NCBI GenBank assembly: GCA_023052935.1
Contig: CM041294.1
Coordinates: 27,330,641 to 27,394,640 of the forward strand
Direction: 5' to 3'
DNA from: Piezodorus guildinii
Taxonomy: Eukaryota > Arthropoda > Insecta > Hemiptera > Pentatomidae
Length of the DNA stretch: 64,000 nucleotides
Shown here: positions 54,804 to 64,000 of the stretch, one piece after another
Position numbering within the stretch: the stretch's first letter is position 1
Layout: the number at the start of each line of letters is the position of its first letter
Position numbers and translations under genes: made by a program
The notes under the pieces: model-generated
Told to the model about the DNA's origin: nothing
The model's input: only the letters and a program-made list of their open reading frames with translations
Databases searched by the model: none

Positions 54804-55753
54804 AAGTAAACCTTCGTTATAACGAACTACAAGGGAATAAAAAATTCTCTCTTCGTTATAAAAGAATTCGTTATATCCGAAAAATATATTGTATGTACAT
54901 ATATGTCTTGGTATAAATTCAGGTGATTGAAAAGAAATGTTTTCAATACAGCATTCGCTTTCAGGCACATGTTTATTTAGAAACTACAAAAGCAGTTAAA
55001 ACTAAGCACTATGTACATATATCTATCTTATTTCAAATTTTACATAATACTTTATGATTAACATAAACCATCATTTAAAATACAAAACTTAAAAAGGAAC
55101 TTACAATGTCAGAATCACAGCAATTCATATAAAGTTGAAATGATAAACATTTGTACATCCCGATGAAGACACAACGGAGGCATCGATTTTATCTTTATTA
55201 GCGATAATCCTTGATAGAGGAGATTTTGATATCCCGTATTTTTCCGAAATTTTCGATTTCGACTCAATTTTTTTATCCACTTCTTGGAGAATCGCCAACC
55301 TTGTATTTAAATCAATGGATTTTCTCTTTCACAAACTGTGCGGAGCGGAAGCGTACTTAGAAAAGCAATACTCACTTGACCTCGTAGGAAACTCGAATTA
55401 AAGCAAGTAATAAAAGCAATAAAAACAGAAAAACTAGCTAAAACTCTAGAAACCAGAAGCTGTCACAGACTGTAAATCACAGAATTGAGCTGAATAGGGG
55501 GAAGAGGTAAGAAGGATTTGGTCAGAAAGGTGCCTCTCTTTACTGGGAATTAAGACGTATCGTAATTTTTTCTTCTTTATTTTTCGTAATAACCGAACAA
55601 ATTCAATTCTAAGGTCCAGAAAAGTAGTTAATTAGTTCGTTACAAGAGAATATTTCGTTATAAACGAGGAGAAAGCATAGTTTTCTATTCATTTTTCAAG
55701 GGACCGCAACGATAGTTTGTTTTAACCGTGTTCGTTAAAAAGAGGGTTTACTG
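54804..55753 (-). mobile_element. pogo/Tigger-like DNA transposon, internally deleted, TA TSD
   Basis: Right end (minus sense start): TA, then CAGTAAACCCTCTTTTTAAC; left end: AGTAAACCTTCGTTATAACG, with TA outside at 54802-54803 and 55754-55755. CAGTARACC.TCGTTATAACG is the pogo/Tigger terminal type. The 950-bp length leaves room only for the transposase N-terminus. Confidence 0.75.
55140..55340 (-). pseudogene. Tigger/CENP-B-type transposase, N-terminal DNA-binding part
   Basis: The minus strand encodes RKSIDLNTRLAILQEVDKKI, ESKSKISEKYGISKSPLSRI and IANKDKI. This is the first helix-turn-helix of the CENP-B/Tigger family (psq type). The catalytic DDE domain is deleted. It lies inside the terminal repeats at 54804-55753. 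Confidence 0.7.
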
Positions 55754-56816
55754 TACTTATTAAATCCTATAGCACTTAGTTACCAATACTCCTTCTCTTT
55801 TTTAGATTTAATCCTAAACCAACCAAACACTAGCTTACATTCAACTTATCTCCATGAAAATTCAGGGCATTAAATCAATACATTTTATTTATTGTGATTT
55901 AATTAAATGAAGATGAACTGTAGAGGTTATATCCATGACTGAACTATTCGGATTGCTACGACATCTCAGCCCTAGAATCCAGATTCGATAAACACGGTAT
56001 TGCATTTGGTTTCATTTTAGACAGTATCTATGAAATAGAACTCTTTTTTTTTTCATTAAATATTCAGATCATCAAAAAAGTTTACGGATCATTTAAATTA
56101 AATACGGACGCTTAGTATTCTAAGTAGGAACTTCCATCTTTCAAGAAGATCAAAGCAGTTTTTCTAGACCTTTTCCGTTCTTCGCTATGGTATTCAGGGG
56201 CTCGTTGGGTATTCCTTTGGTGCAGCGAATTTTATTGGAAATTAATGGAAAACCGTAAGGAAAAAGGGGTTCTCTGTTGTTGGCTCAGAGAATTTAGTAC
56301 CGCAGTTATCTCCTTTTAAAACCCTTTTTAATTTAGTACTAGTGGATAAGCATAATTTTAAGGCTGTAATAAACCTTTTCCTCCTTCGTTCATAAAATTT
56401 ATAATTTTCATCTATAACTATAAAATTCAAGAATATTTTCTACTCTTATGTTCCCATGGAGCAACAATATTCCTTCCGTTATTGTTTCTTTGAAATTTAC
56501 TGTTTTTTTATAAGCAATTTTAAACGTCTAGTAATATTTTTTCAGTAATGATCTTTTTTAAATTATTCTTCAAAATAGATTTAGCTAAAAAAAAACAATT
56601 ACGTTTTATAAAATAACACCCACATTTCCGTCGGCTATGTTTTAAATACAAAACAATTCTATTATTCTTCATCTCTCTTGCTGTGACAAACAGATTATAG
56701 AATTGTAAGTCTATTATATCCCAAATACTAAAAATAATAAATGGACATAGTAATCAGTACAACTTAAAGTTGACTAACTTGCTCGCTTCACAGACTACCA
56801 AATCCTTCAATGGCCA
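55754..56816. other. spacer, nothing recognised
   Basis: The minus frame at 56242-56430 resembles nothing known. No element ends seen. Confidence 0.4.
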
Positions 56817-57075
56817 TACTATTGGGTTGTGTCACATGAAATGACCGTTTTCAAGGTTATGGACTTTTTTTTAAAAATACGACATGAAAACAAGATAATT
56901 TTATTCGAAGTATTTACCTTCTTTTTCTACACATTTTTCCCAACGTGACACCAACTTTTTTATCCCTGAACTGAAAAACTCTGAGCTTTGAAGTAAAACA
57001 AAATCTGAAAACGCACTTTTCACTTGATCATCATTTTCAAAAAGTTTTCCCTAGACGAAGTTGCCTAAATTCCTG
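56817..57075 (-). mobile_element. mariner-like element, 3' end, minus strand
   Basis: The end TATTGGGTTGTGTCACATG at 56821-56839 resembles a mariner terminal repeat. Next to it the minus strand encodes VKSAFSDF and SSEFFSSGIKKLVSRWEKCV with EKEGKYFE, the C-terminus of mariner transposase, ending at the expected distance from the terminal repeat. The remainder is lost. Confidence 0.75.
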
Positions 57076-57930
57076 TGAGATCATGAGGTACTAATGTAAC
57101 GAGCTTTTTTACTTTCCCAATACTTTACTTTTTTTTTAAACTCCTTATTCTTGAACACTTAACATTTTTTTCTATATCATCAATAATAACCGACTTATCG
57201 GAGAATCACATCTCTTGTAAGCTATAGCTTCACTATATAAGATTTTTTATTCTTTCTTTGTTCATTTCAGGGTCTTCATCTCGAAAATATTTTACATTCA
57301 TCTCTCTGATCAATAATAGCCGAGTTTCGGAGTGTATTACATCTCTTATAAAATGTGTCTTTAATATCTAATTTTTTTTTTCTTTGTTTATCGCGCTTTA
57401 CTTATTCTAAAAATTTATACATATTTTCGAAAATAACTGTCTTATGGTTTGTTTTTTAGATAAAATCCTTTTTTTTTATAATTAATTGAGGTTTAATGAT
57501 TAGAAAACTCTTAAGTTTTATCTATCTTCAAAAATAACTGAGTTATTGAACCTATTTTTTTTTTTTTTCTGTCGTCTTATGTAATGGTTCATTTTTGTAA
57601 ATAATAAACCGAAATGCAAAGAGTAGGAAAAAAAAATTATTATGCATATTTTTTATATTTTATTTTTGGATTCAAAATTATATTTTAATAAAAAAACAAA
57701 AACAAATTTGACTTATGCTATTTGTATTTATATGAGGTCTTTCTTTTATTATTAAATTATATAAATATTGTATCTTTTGGATTTTACCCCTGATTTCAAA
57801 TTATTTGGTTGCAATACAGTGATTTTCCGCCACAGTCCAATTGCATATCTTAATAACAAGCATGAGAAGCATAAATGTTTTATTTTAATAATAAGGTGTG
57901 GTAACCCATAGTTTTAGCAATATATAAAAT
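57076..57930. other. AT-rich spacer
   Basis: Two related GAGAATCACATCTCTTGTAA / GAGTGTATTACATCTCTTAT segments near 57200 and 57330 suggest a weak local duplication. No genes seen. Confidence 0.4.
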
Positions 57931-58077
57931 AGGGGTACTCACTACGCTTGCTATAGCATGCTATTTGTGCTATTGTGCCAAACCCATCAATTTTATACAG
58001 GAAATAACTGTAGAAACTCGACGGGTTTAGCAAAATAACAAAAATAGCATGCTATAGCAAATGTAGTGAGTACCCCT
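57931..58077. mobile_element. 147-bp MITE with ~55-bp terminal inverted repeats
   Basis: AGGGGTACTCACTAC at the start is mirrored by GTAGTGAGTACCCCT at the end. Inversion continues through GCTATAGCATGCTATTT to AAACCC. The loop is short. Flanking AAAAT and AATAA do not give a clear duplication. Confidence 0.8.
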
Positions 58078-58362
58078 AATAAATAAAAATTTGTTTAACA
58101 AAAAATTCCTCCTATAAGGGTAATTTATTTATACATCCCTAAATAATATAATTTCTAAGGATTTTGCATCCAAAACTTAAAACATTATGATTTTTAAAAA
58201 AAATAAATAAATGGCAACTATTTTTTCTTTGAAATTTTTAATTATTATCCTTAATTATCACTGTTCTGGAGAATATGTCCGTGTTTTTGAATATTTAAAA
58301 AAAAATGATTTTATGAATTAAAATTAAATTAAATGAATAAGATTATTAATTTGAGAAAATTA

Positions 58363-58368
58363 TTTATT
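58363..58368 (-). promoter_or_regulatory. polyadenylation signal AATAAA
   Basis: Minus strand, 30 nt downstream of the TAA that ends the candidate terminal exon at 58398. Confidence 0.35.
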
Positions 58369-58397
58369 GACGAAGCACGTTTATAAAATGATTGAGT

Positions 58398-58565
58398 TTA
58401 TTTGTTGTTTAAACCTTCACGTCCTGAAGATAGGTTTGTCCTGGCTTGGATGGACGTCTTGAGAAGGTTGTTTGAAGAACCGCCACCAGATTCCTTGGAT
58501 TCCTGCTCCAGACATCCGAGAAGGGTGATTTCAATTACTGGCTTCTTTCCTGGAATTAGCTTCAT
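58398..58565 (-). CDS. candidate terminal exon of an unidentified host gene
   Basis: The minus-strand frame runs from a TGA-bounded start region through MKLIPGKKPVIEITLLGC, LEQESKESGGGSSNNLL and TSIQARTNLSSGREGLNNK to TAA. The first part is compact and hydrophobic, the second a low-complexity hydrophilic tail, as often seen at protein C-termini. Base composition is clearly richer in GC than the flanks and follows the frame. AATAAA lies 30 nt after the stop. A splice acceptor would have to lie between 58590 and 58565; a GAGAAG site is possible but weak. I do not recognise the family. A short independent gene or an old element remnant is also possible. Confidence 0.4.
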   Translation of the reverse strand: MKLIPGKKPVIEITLLGCLEQESKESGGGSSNNLLKTSIQARTNLSSGREGLNNK

Positions 58566-58704
58566 TTGATGGTAGTTAACTTCTCCTTCTCATCTTGATT
58601 GTCAAGAATAAATTATATATTTCGGAAAGAAAATCTTACAAAAGCGTATCTTCGATATTTCTAATCACTTCGATGACAGTACCTTTAGTAAATTGTTCAT
58701 TTTA

Positions 58705-59300
58705 ATAGAAAATATCTAATGCAGGCGACTCACGATTTCCATCTACCTCGGTTGTTAAAATAAATTTAAGAACTATTCAATAATGTTAGACTTGAAAAAA
58801 GTTAAAATAATCGCATTCAGTTTCGTCGGAAAATATGTTTTAGATTAAATGATACAGCAATAAAAAAAATTTACTTACAATAATTACTTAAGCTTATGCC
58901 CTTTTCGTCACTTTATATGACCTTCCTAAACTTTATTTTTTTTTTATTATTTTTGTTTTTTTTATAATAATAATATTGCTTTATTGAGAAATAATACAAT
59001 CTGCCACTATCTTGGGCAATAAGTATTAGAGATAAAAGAAGTCAACCCAAACTTTCTATATAAGATAAAATTTTCATTAATATATTTAGCTTTCCAAGGG
59101 TATATATATACATCTATATTACTAATCTTAGGTGTGGAAAGAAAATATGTTCGCTCTTTTCTCCTTTAGGTCGTTATTAAATTCGTTCAACTGGTATATT
59201 TGTATATATTTTTTATCAATCTTAATAACATGATAGGGTTAATTCTTTGGAATAAATGGAATATAAAGTTGTTTCTTACTTTAAATGTATAAATTTAAAA
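58705..59300 (+). repeat. old FR1-type copy containing a Jockey tail
   Basis: Diverged FR1 blocks in order (GCAGGCGACTCACGATTTCC, ATTAAATGATA, TTAGCTTTCCAAGGGTATAT, CTCCTTTAGGTCGTTATTAA). Positions 58930-59045 interrupt it with the minus-strand Jockey A 3' end (AATACAATCTGCCACTATCT). Confidence 0.6.
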
Positions 59301-60395
59301 TGGAAAAGGTTGAATTTGACTTAGAAATGCTATAATTTATAGTAATATTTATCTCAAAAAGGACTTATTGAAAAATAATGAAACTCATAAAGATTATATC
59401 TCTATATAATAACTACGATAGAATAAAATACAGTAACTGAGAGTTAACTGGTCGAGTTAGAGAATAATTGGTCAAAAAATCATGAAAGTCAAAAATGTTG
59501 GGCGGCAAGGTCTGGACGATTTCGAATGGATTGACCCATATACAATATTTTGTAATATTGTGTATGTATGGGATTTAAAATGGTAAAATTAACTTTAAAG
59601 TATACGCTTATAATCTCATAAAGTATGAAAAAAGTTTCAATTATGAAGAACGTTATTTTATTCTTTAGCAGTTGTTAATATAACCATAGATAAGCTATAT
59701 AACTATTATCGTCCATCACTGACTAAGACATGGCTGCACTTCTCATAAACTTGTAGCTCATAACATGTAAGGTAATATAGCAAGAGGTGGTACCCTGTAT
59801 TAAACAATATCAGGGACGATGATACAGACCTCCCTTAGATAAATACAGGGCAGGCCTTGGTGGAAAGTAATTCAAGGTATGGCATAGGTAAGCCTGCCGT
59901 AAGTCCTCATATTGCCATTTTATTCCAAGGGGTCCCTAAGTTTATACAGTTCCGCCGGGGCAACTTCTACTCACTCGTATTAAATTTTATGAAGCATCAT
60001 TTACCTCACGATTTTATTTTATTTAGACGTTTTATTTGAACATTATCCTCCCATTTTATTGGAACTCTATTTTACACAACAATTTTTGATATATTAATTA
60101 ATCGGTTATATCTCGTTCACCGTTAGTACGTTTTCGAATACGAATTTGTATGAATGTTTTTTACACATAAATTGCATGGCCATAGATGAAAGAAGACCAA
60201 AAACGAGCTAGATGAGGGATTTATTGCTGATTTAATAGAGCAATGAAGGAAGGGGGGAGGAGGATCTTCTCCATATTCTGATTAGTGATTTTCATCAGCA
60301 CATTTTCTGATTTTGTTAGGTACGCATAAAAAAGTTAAGTTAAAAAAATCAGTCTGGTACCCTTGAAGATATTTTGTCACCCAGTTATAGTCTTT
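59301..60395. other. spacer, nothing recognised
   Basis: A 60-codon plus frame at 59857-60039 sits in a GC-richer patch but shows no motif. Confidence 0.4.
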
Positions 60396-60399
60396 ATGT

Positions 60400-60428
60400 A
60401 CTTTCACTTACCTATGTATGAAATATAT
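60400..60428 (-). repeat. FR1 copy 9, 3' tip (reverse), split by an RTE-like element
   Basis: TACTTTCACTTACCTATGTATG, then ATGTATGAAATATAT as target duplication. Confidence 0.75.
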
Positions 60429-61314
60429 TATATATTATAATATATTATTATGATTGGTTTGGCGCTACAACACGTCGACGCGTCCAGGCCTCCTCAACCA
60501 GCAACCTCTAGAAGTTTCTGTCCTGTGCTGCAGCCATTCAGTTGTGGACTACCAAACTCCTCGCATCCGCGGCCACACAGTCAGTCCATCGAAGGCGGGG
60601 GTGGCCAGTCAATAATCTTTTAGGAGTTTCATGTTCCTCCATCCTGGCCACATGTCCAGCCCATCTTAGGCGATGTCTTTTGGTCAAGCTAACAACGTCA
60701 GACTCGCCAAAGAGGTTGTAAACCTCTTCATTTTTCCTTCTCCTCCACTCTCCACCAACCAACACCGGTACAAAAATCTTTCTGAGTATCTTTCGCTCAA
60801 ATGCGGCCAACCTCTGATACATCTCCTTTGCCATGGTCCATGTCTCCTCTCCATACGTAAGGACTGGGCGAATCAATGTTTTGTACAGAATGACTTTTGT
60901 TTTCCTGGTCACTGAACTGCTTGACAGATGCTGCCTCAAACCAAAGTAACATCTGTTTGCGGCCAACATCTTTCTATTTATCTCTGTTACAATGGCATTG
61001 TCGCATGTGACTAGTGAGCCAAGAAAGGTAAACTCAAGAGACCCATTCGAAGAGACAATTTCCAAACTCCACCTTTTTCCAAGGATGTCTTGGGCGTTGT
61101 TCAGCGATCATATACTTTGTCTTATCATGGTTGACCACTAGACCAAACTTTGAGCGTCCGATTATATCGATGTCGTCGGCGTATGCTAGGAGCTGTACGG
61201 TTCTATTTATAATAGTCCCTGTAGAAACAGTAAACACGCTAGCGCATCGCCCTGGCGCACTCCCTTTCTGTACGAAATTTTTTCTGAGCGATCGCCTTGC
61301 ACTTGCACAACGCA
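60429..61314 (-). mobile_element. RTE-like retrotransposon, second subfamily, 15-bp TSD, minus strand
   Basis: ATGTATGAAATATAT at 60414-60428 and 61315-61329. On the minus strand it runs from the RT block GVRQGDALAC to a 3' end near TTGTAGCGCCAAACCAATCA and an AT-rich tail. FR1 reads across when removed. Confidence 0.85.
60538..61300 (-). pseudogene. RTE-like polymerase, RT palm to C-terminus, frameshifted
   Basis: The minus strand in three frames: SYRKGVRQGDALACLLF; then LLAYADDIDIIGRS with the catalytic YADD and VNHDKTKYMIAEQRP; then LEFTFLGSLVTCDN, RCYFGLRQHLSSS, LYKTLIRPVLTYGEETWTM, LRKIFVPVL, GEWRRRKNEEVYNLF and LRWAGHVARME. Endonuclease absent. The GRP..RW motif near the end reads HPRLRWTDCVAADA. 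Same domain order as 43990-44839. Confidence 0.8.
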
Positions 61315-61438
61315 ATGTATGAAATATATAGTTAGGAAAAATATTTTCATTGAGTCTAAATCACTAATTCTTACAAAAAGGTCAACAGTGTGTAGTAAGT
61401 TTTGCTTAAAAACGAAAATCCACACAAAACTGAAATTT

Positions 61439-61440
<2 letters not shown>
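61315..61440 (-). repeat. FR1 copy 9 continued
   Basis: GTATGAAATATATAGTTAGGAAA through ACAAAAAGGTCAACAGTGTG and AACTGAAATTTCA, in decayed reverse form. Confidence 0.65.

Positions 61441-61500
<60 letters not shown>
61441..61500. repeat. (CA)n-(TA)n compound microsatellite
   Basis: Ten CA units followed by about twenty TA units, at or near the FR1 (CA)n position. Confidence 0.9.
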
Positions 61501-61504
<4 letters not shown>

Positions 61505-61800
61505 TATTAGATCTGTTACAAAATAAGGGGCATTTTGCGAAGAATTTTGGTTTGTAAGAATTGAATGCGATAGGCATTGGATGGTTTAGTACAGCCCCAA
61601 ACATCAAATCCACATGTTCTAATAGTTCTGATAATAGTGACGTAAGCCAGCCTTTTGTCGAATAAGTGTTGTAGTAATCGGTATCTACTAGCTAGTTTCT
61701 TATCGTTTCAGTCTTTTGTGAGGATTCCGTGTAAGGTACTTGTCAAGATGGAGTCCATGATATCAGATTTGTTCTACAGGAGTAAGTTTGATGTTAATAA
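61505..61800 (-). mobile_element. Jockey-like (subfamily B) internal fragment, minus strand
   Basis: The minus strand encodes LLQHLFDKRLAYVTIIRTIR, TCGFDVWGCTKPSNAYRIQF and LQTKILRKMPLIL, matching residues 50-100 of the 7821-8345 frame. No 3' tail. Confidence 0.7.
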
Positions 61801-61999
61801 AGGATATTGCAGGATAGGAAGTCATCTGTCTTAAATGTAATATTTAATATAGTAATGTACCTGGGATCATGCCGCATCTTCTCATCATTTGGGCTTTCAT
61901 TCTGATAAAAATATCCTGACAGGAGTTGTATGCCAAACTTGAATGAATGAATTTATATAGAAACATGTGTTTTATTAAAAAATCTATTATATTTTAGCG
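61801..61999. repeat. FR1 fragments flanking the Gypsy element
   Basis: GGGCTTTCATTCTGATAAAA and, from 61945, ATTTATATAGAAACATGTG with ATCTATTATATTTTAG next to the LTR at 62000. Confidence 0.6.
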
Positions 62000-62333
62000 T
62001 GTTGCTAATAATTTAATAACGTACACAGTTTCACACAAACAACACTTTATTTAATACAAGTATAACCTCAGATCTTTTTTTCCAACCACCAAAATCCACC
62101 ATATGTTTCTATCAATTGATAACAATTATCAAAAATACTATATCATTCTGAGGAAGGTAATAGTTGGTTTGCTAAAATAAATTTATAATTAGAACAATAA
62201 TAGTAAGAAAAATAATGAATAATTAAACTGAAGACAATAATTGAAAATTTGGAGATATTAAATTTATATAAAAATCAATGCTGCATTACATTAGCAAACC
62301 AACTTTACCCAACCGCTTCGGCGTCATGTGACA
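62000..62333 (-). mobile_element. Gypsy 3' LTR, 334 bp
   Basis: On the minus strand it begins TGTCACATGACGCCG, follows a purine-rich tract (GGAGGGAGATGATG) after the pol stop, has TATATAAATT at 62262-62272 and AATAAAGTG at 62045-62053, and ends TTATTAGCAACA. TG...CA ends at both sides. The other LTR lies beyond 64000. Confidence 0.7.
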
Positions 62334-62344
62334 CCGCTGCTACA

Positions 62345-64000
62345 TCATCTCCCTCCAATGACTTCGTCGCAGAAGCGCAGAGGAAGCTTCAGGATACGTC
62401 CACGACGTGTCCGTTGCTCCGTAGGGGCTTGGTCTTCCTGTTCTTCTAAGTCGGAGTCATTTAACGCTGGTGCATCCGAGGTAGCAGTTGTTGCTTGTGG
62501 TTGTGAGTTGCTACTACCAGAGCCTTCATCGTCCTGCAACAGATACGCTGGTTTCAATCTGTCAATAGTGACTGTTCGTGGTCCTGAAGGCAGTTGCACG
62601 GAAAAGGTCTTCTCACTTCTGCTGAGAACTTGGTGTGGACCGGTGTAAGGGGGTGTCAACGGTTTATTTACTTTGTCATCCCTCATAAAAACATGAGTGC
62701 AGGTTTGAAGGTCTCGATGCATAAATGTCTTGGCTGTCGAAGACCTGTGTATCGCTGGCCTTAGCTGTACCATATGCTCTCTAAGGTTTTGTACAAAACT
62801 CTCGGTGCTCGGAGTTTGCCTGGACTGTACTATGAGTTCGCCTGGTAGCCGGAGGGGTTGGCCGTATGTCATCTCGGCTGCACTAGTAGCATTGTCATCA
62901 CGGAGTGATGAGCGCAGGCCGAGAAGTACCATAGGCAGCTTGGTCGTCCAGTGATTCCCATCCAGCTGTGCTGTGAGGGCCGTCTTCAGAGTGCGATGCC
63001 AGCGTTCGACACATCCATTCGCCTGGGGATGGTATGAGGTAGTCCTTATACGCTGGAATCCTAGAGCCTTGGATAACTCGAGGAACAGATTGGACTCAAA
63101 CTGTCGCCCTTGATCTGTGGTGATCCTAGCGGGTACTCCGAAGCGTGTAATCCACGAGAAACACAAAGCTTTAGCGCAGGTGGTTGCGGAGATATCTTCG
63201 ATAGGTTGTGCTTCCGGCCATCTAGTGTATCTATCGACTATGGTCAAGCAATATCTCATACCATCTGAAGAAGGAAGAGGTCCTATAATATCCATGTGGA
63301 TTGTTCAAACCGACCTACTAATGGAAACATTCCAGGTGGTGCTATTGTATGGCGTTGCACCTTGGATCGCTGGCAGGCGATGCAGGCTCGAGACCACTTC
63401 CCAATATCTATGTTCTGGTTAGGCCAAAAATATCGCTGTTTCACTAGTCTACGTGAACCGCGAATCCCAGGATGACTCAATCCGTGAAGATGACGAAATG
63501 CGGAATGACGAGTACTCTCAGGCAGGTACGGTCGTGCTTTCGACGTCGACATTTCGCAGAGGATAGGTCTTGCATGGTTAGGAAACTCAATCCATTTAAG
63601 TTTCAGGCTGGGATTCTTGAATAGCTCTTGAATGGTCGTATCGTTAGCCTGAGCTTCCGCGATCGCCTCAATTCCATCAGGGCCATGGATCTCTTCCACC
63701 CTGGAAAAAGCATCTGCAACATCGTTTTCAGTTCCTGGAATGTGTCGGATGTCGGTGGTAAACTGACTTATATAGTTTACGTGTCTGATACGAAACGGGG
63801 TGGAAGTTTCAGGTTTCTGCTGAAACGCGTATGTGAGCGGTTTATGGTCAGTCCATATTACGAAATGTCGCCCCTCGATGTATGGAAGGAAATGTCTTAT
63901 GGCCTGGTCGATTGCGAGAAGTTCCCTATCGTATGTTGTGTAGTTGCGTTGCGCCGAGGTGAAGTTCCGGGAGAAAAATCCAAGAGGTTTCCAAGTTCCT
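62345..64000 (-). CDS. pol: Ty3/Gypsy pol: RNase H and integrase (partial, continues past the window)
   Basis: Minus strand. From the window edge to about 63700 the frame encodes an RNase H domain (SAQRNYTTYDRELLAIDQA, IWTDHKPLTYAF, IRHIPGTENDVADAFSR). It is followed by the integrase H-x3-H...C-x2-C finger (HLHGLSHPG ... CIACQRSK; 63699-63283), then the catalytic core in a frame overlapping at 63283-63295: MDIIGPLPSSDG, IVDRYTRWPEA (D), TTDQGRQFES (D), ANGCVERWHRTLK (E), and a C-terminal module with YTGPHQVL. The D, D and E residues are all present. A frame change where the two frames overlap, right after the zinc finger, may inactivate it or be a programmed shift. There is no envelope gene before the LTR. 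Confidence 0.88.

Noticed and set aside
62328..63422. several plus-strand frames in the Gypsy region
   Set aside because: Antisense shadows of the integrase frame.
1..64000. CRISPR arrays, operons, bacterial promoters
   Set aside because: The window is plainly eukaryotic: spliced exon signals, SINEs, LINEs and poly(A) tails. No regularly spaced direct repeats with unique spacers exist.

Overview
This is a eukaryotic window: AT-rich, repeat-dense, and almost certainly from an insect. The mixture of R1-clade, Jockey, RTE-type and L2/CR1-like non-LTR retrotransposons, Gypsy and solo LTRs, Penelope-like elements, Helitrons, mariner and Tigger DNA transposons and tRNA-derived SINEs is typical of arthropods. 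The general look suggests a hemipteran such as a planthopper or leafhopper, but that is inference and nothing here proves it. There are no bacterial features: no operons, ribosome binding sites or CRISPR arrays.

Host genes are scarce. The best one is an exon on the minus strand at 33783-34002. It encodes the first transmembrane segment and first loop of a stargazin/TARP-like (CACNG5/7 type) claudin-fold protein and has a clean GTGAGT donor. Two more minus-strand candidates are unidentified: a first coding exon at 20491-20544 (start codon, 18 codons, GTAAGG donor) and a terminal exon at 58398-58565 (stop codon followed by AATAAA).

The window is dominated by one repeat, called FR1 here. It is about 860-920 bp, has the 12-base motif ACTTTCACTTAC inverted near its two ends, carries an internal (CA)n tract, and has an 18-base palindrome by its 3' end. 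Near-complete or split copies lie at 340-3384, 5785-7303, 15263-16121, 24737-25638, 29423-30808, 38790-39680, 45368-46228 and 51440-52334, with many fragments. FR1 is a landing pad for other elements. It holds an R1-clade element in its (CA)n tract (1110-3246), a solo LTR with 5-bp TSD (6283-7011), Jockey-like tails (7813-8470, 30134-30636), an RTE-like element (60429-61314) and the Gypsy element at the right edge (62000 to beyond 64000).

Region by region. 1-9 kb: nested FR1 copies. 9-12.5 kb: foldback fragments, a tandem Helitron (10193-12036), and a near-perfect 271-bp foldback. 13-20 kb: an RTE copy, FR1, then a long gene-poor AT-rich stretch. 20-29 kb: candidate host exon, L2-like, RTE, SINE and Jockey fragments. 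33-38 kb: the TARP exon, then the longest retrotransposon here, a Jockey element (about 3.1 kb, two frameshifts) beside an L2-like element. 38-49 kb: foldback, FR1, a Penelope-like GIY-YIG remnant, SINEs and Jockey tails. 50-58 kb: a SINE with a poly(T) tail, FR1, RTE, mariner and Tigger remnants, and a MITE. 60-64 kb: RTE-like, Jockey and Gypsy elements.

The most striking signal is a set of short hairpins with the hammerhead-ribozyme core (CTGANGA, stem II, GAAAC). Stems I and II change together between copies. They lie in Penelope-like terminal sequences, several as head-to-head inverted pairs.
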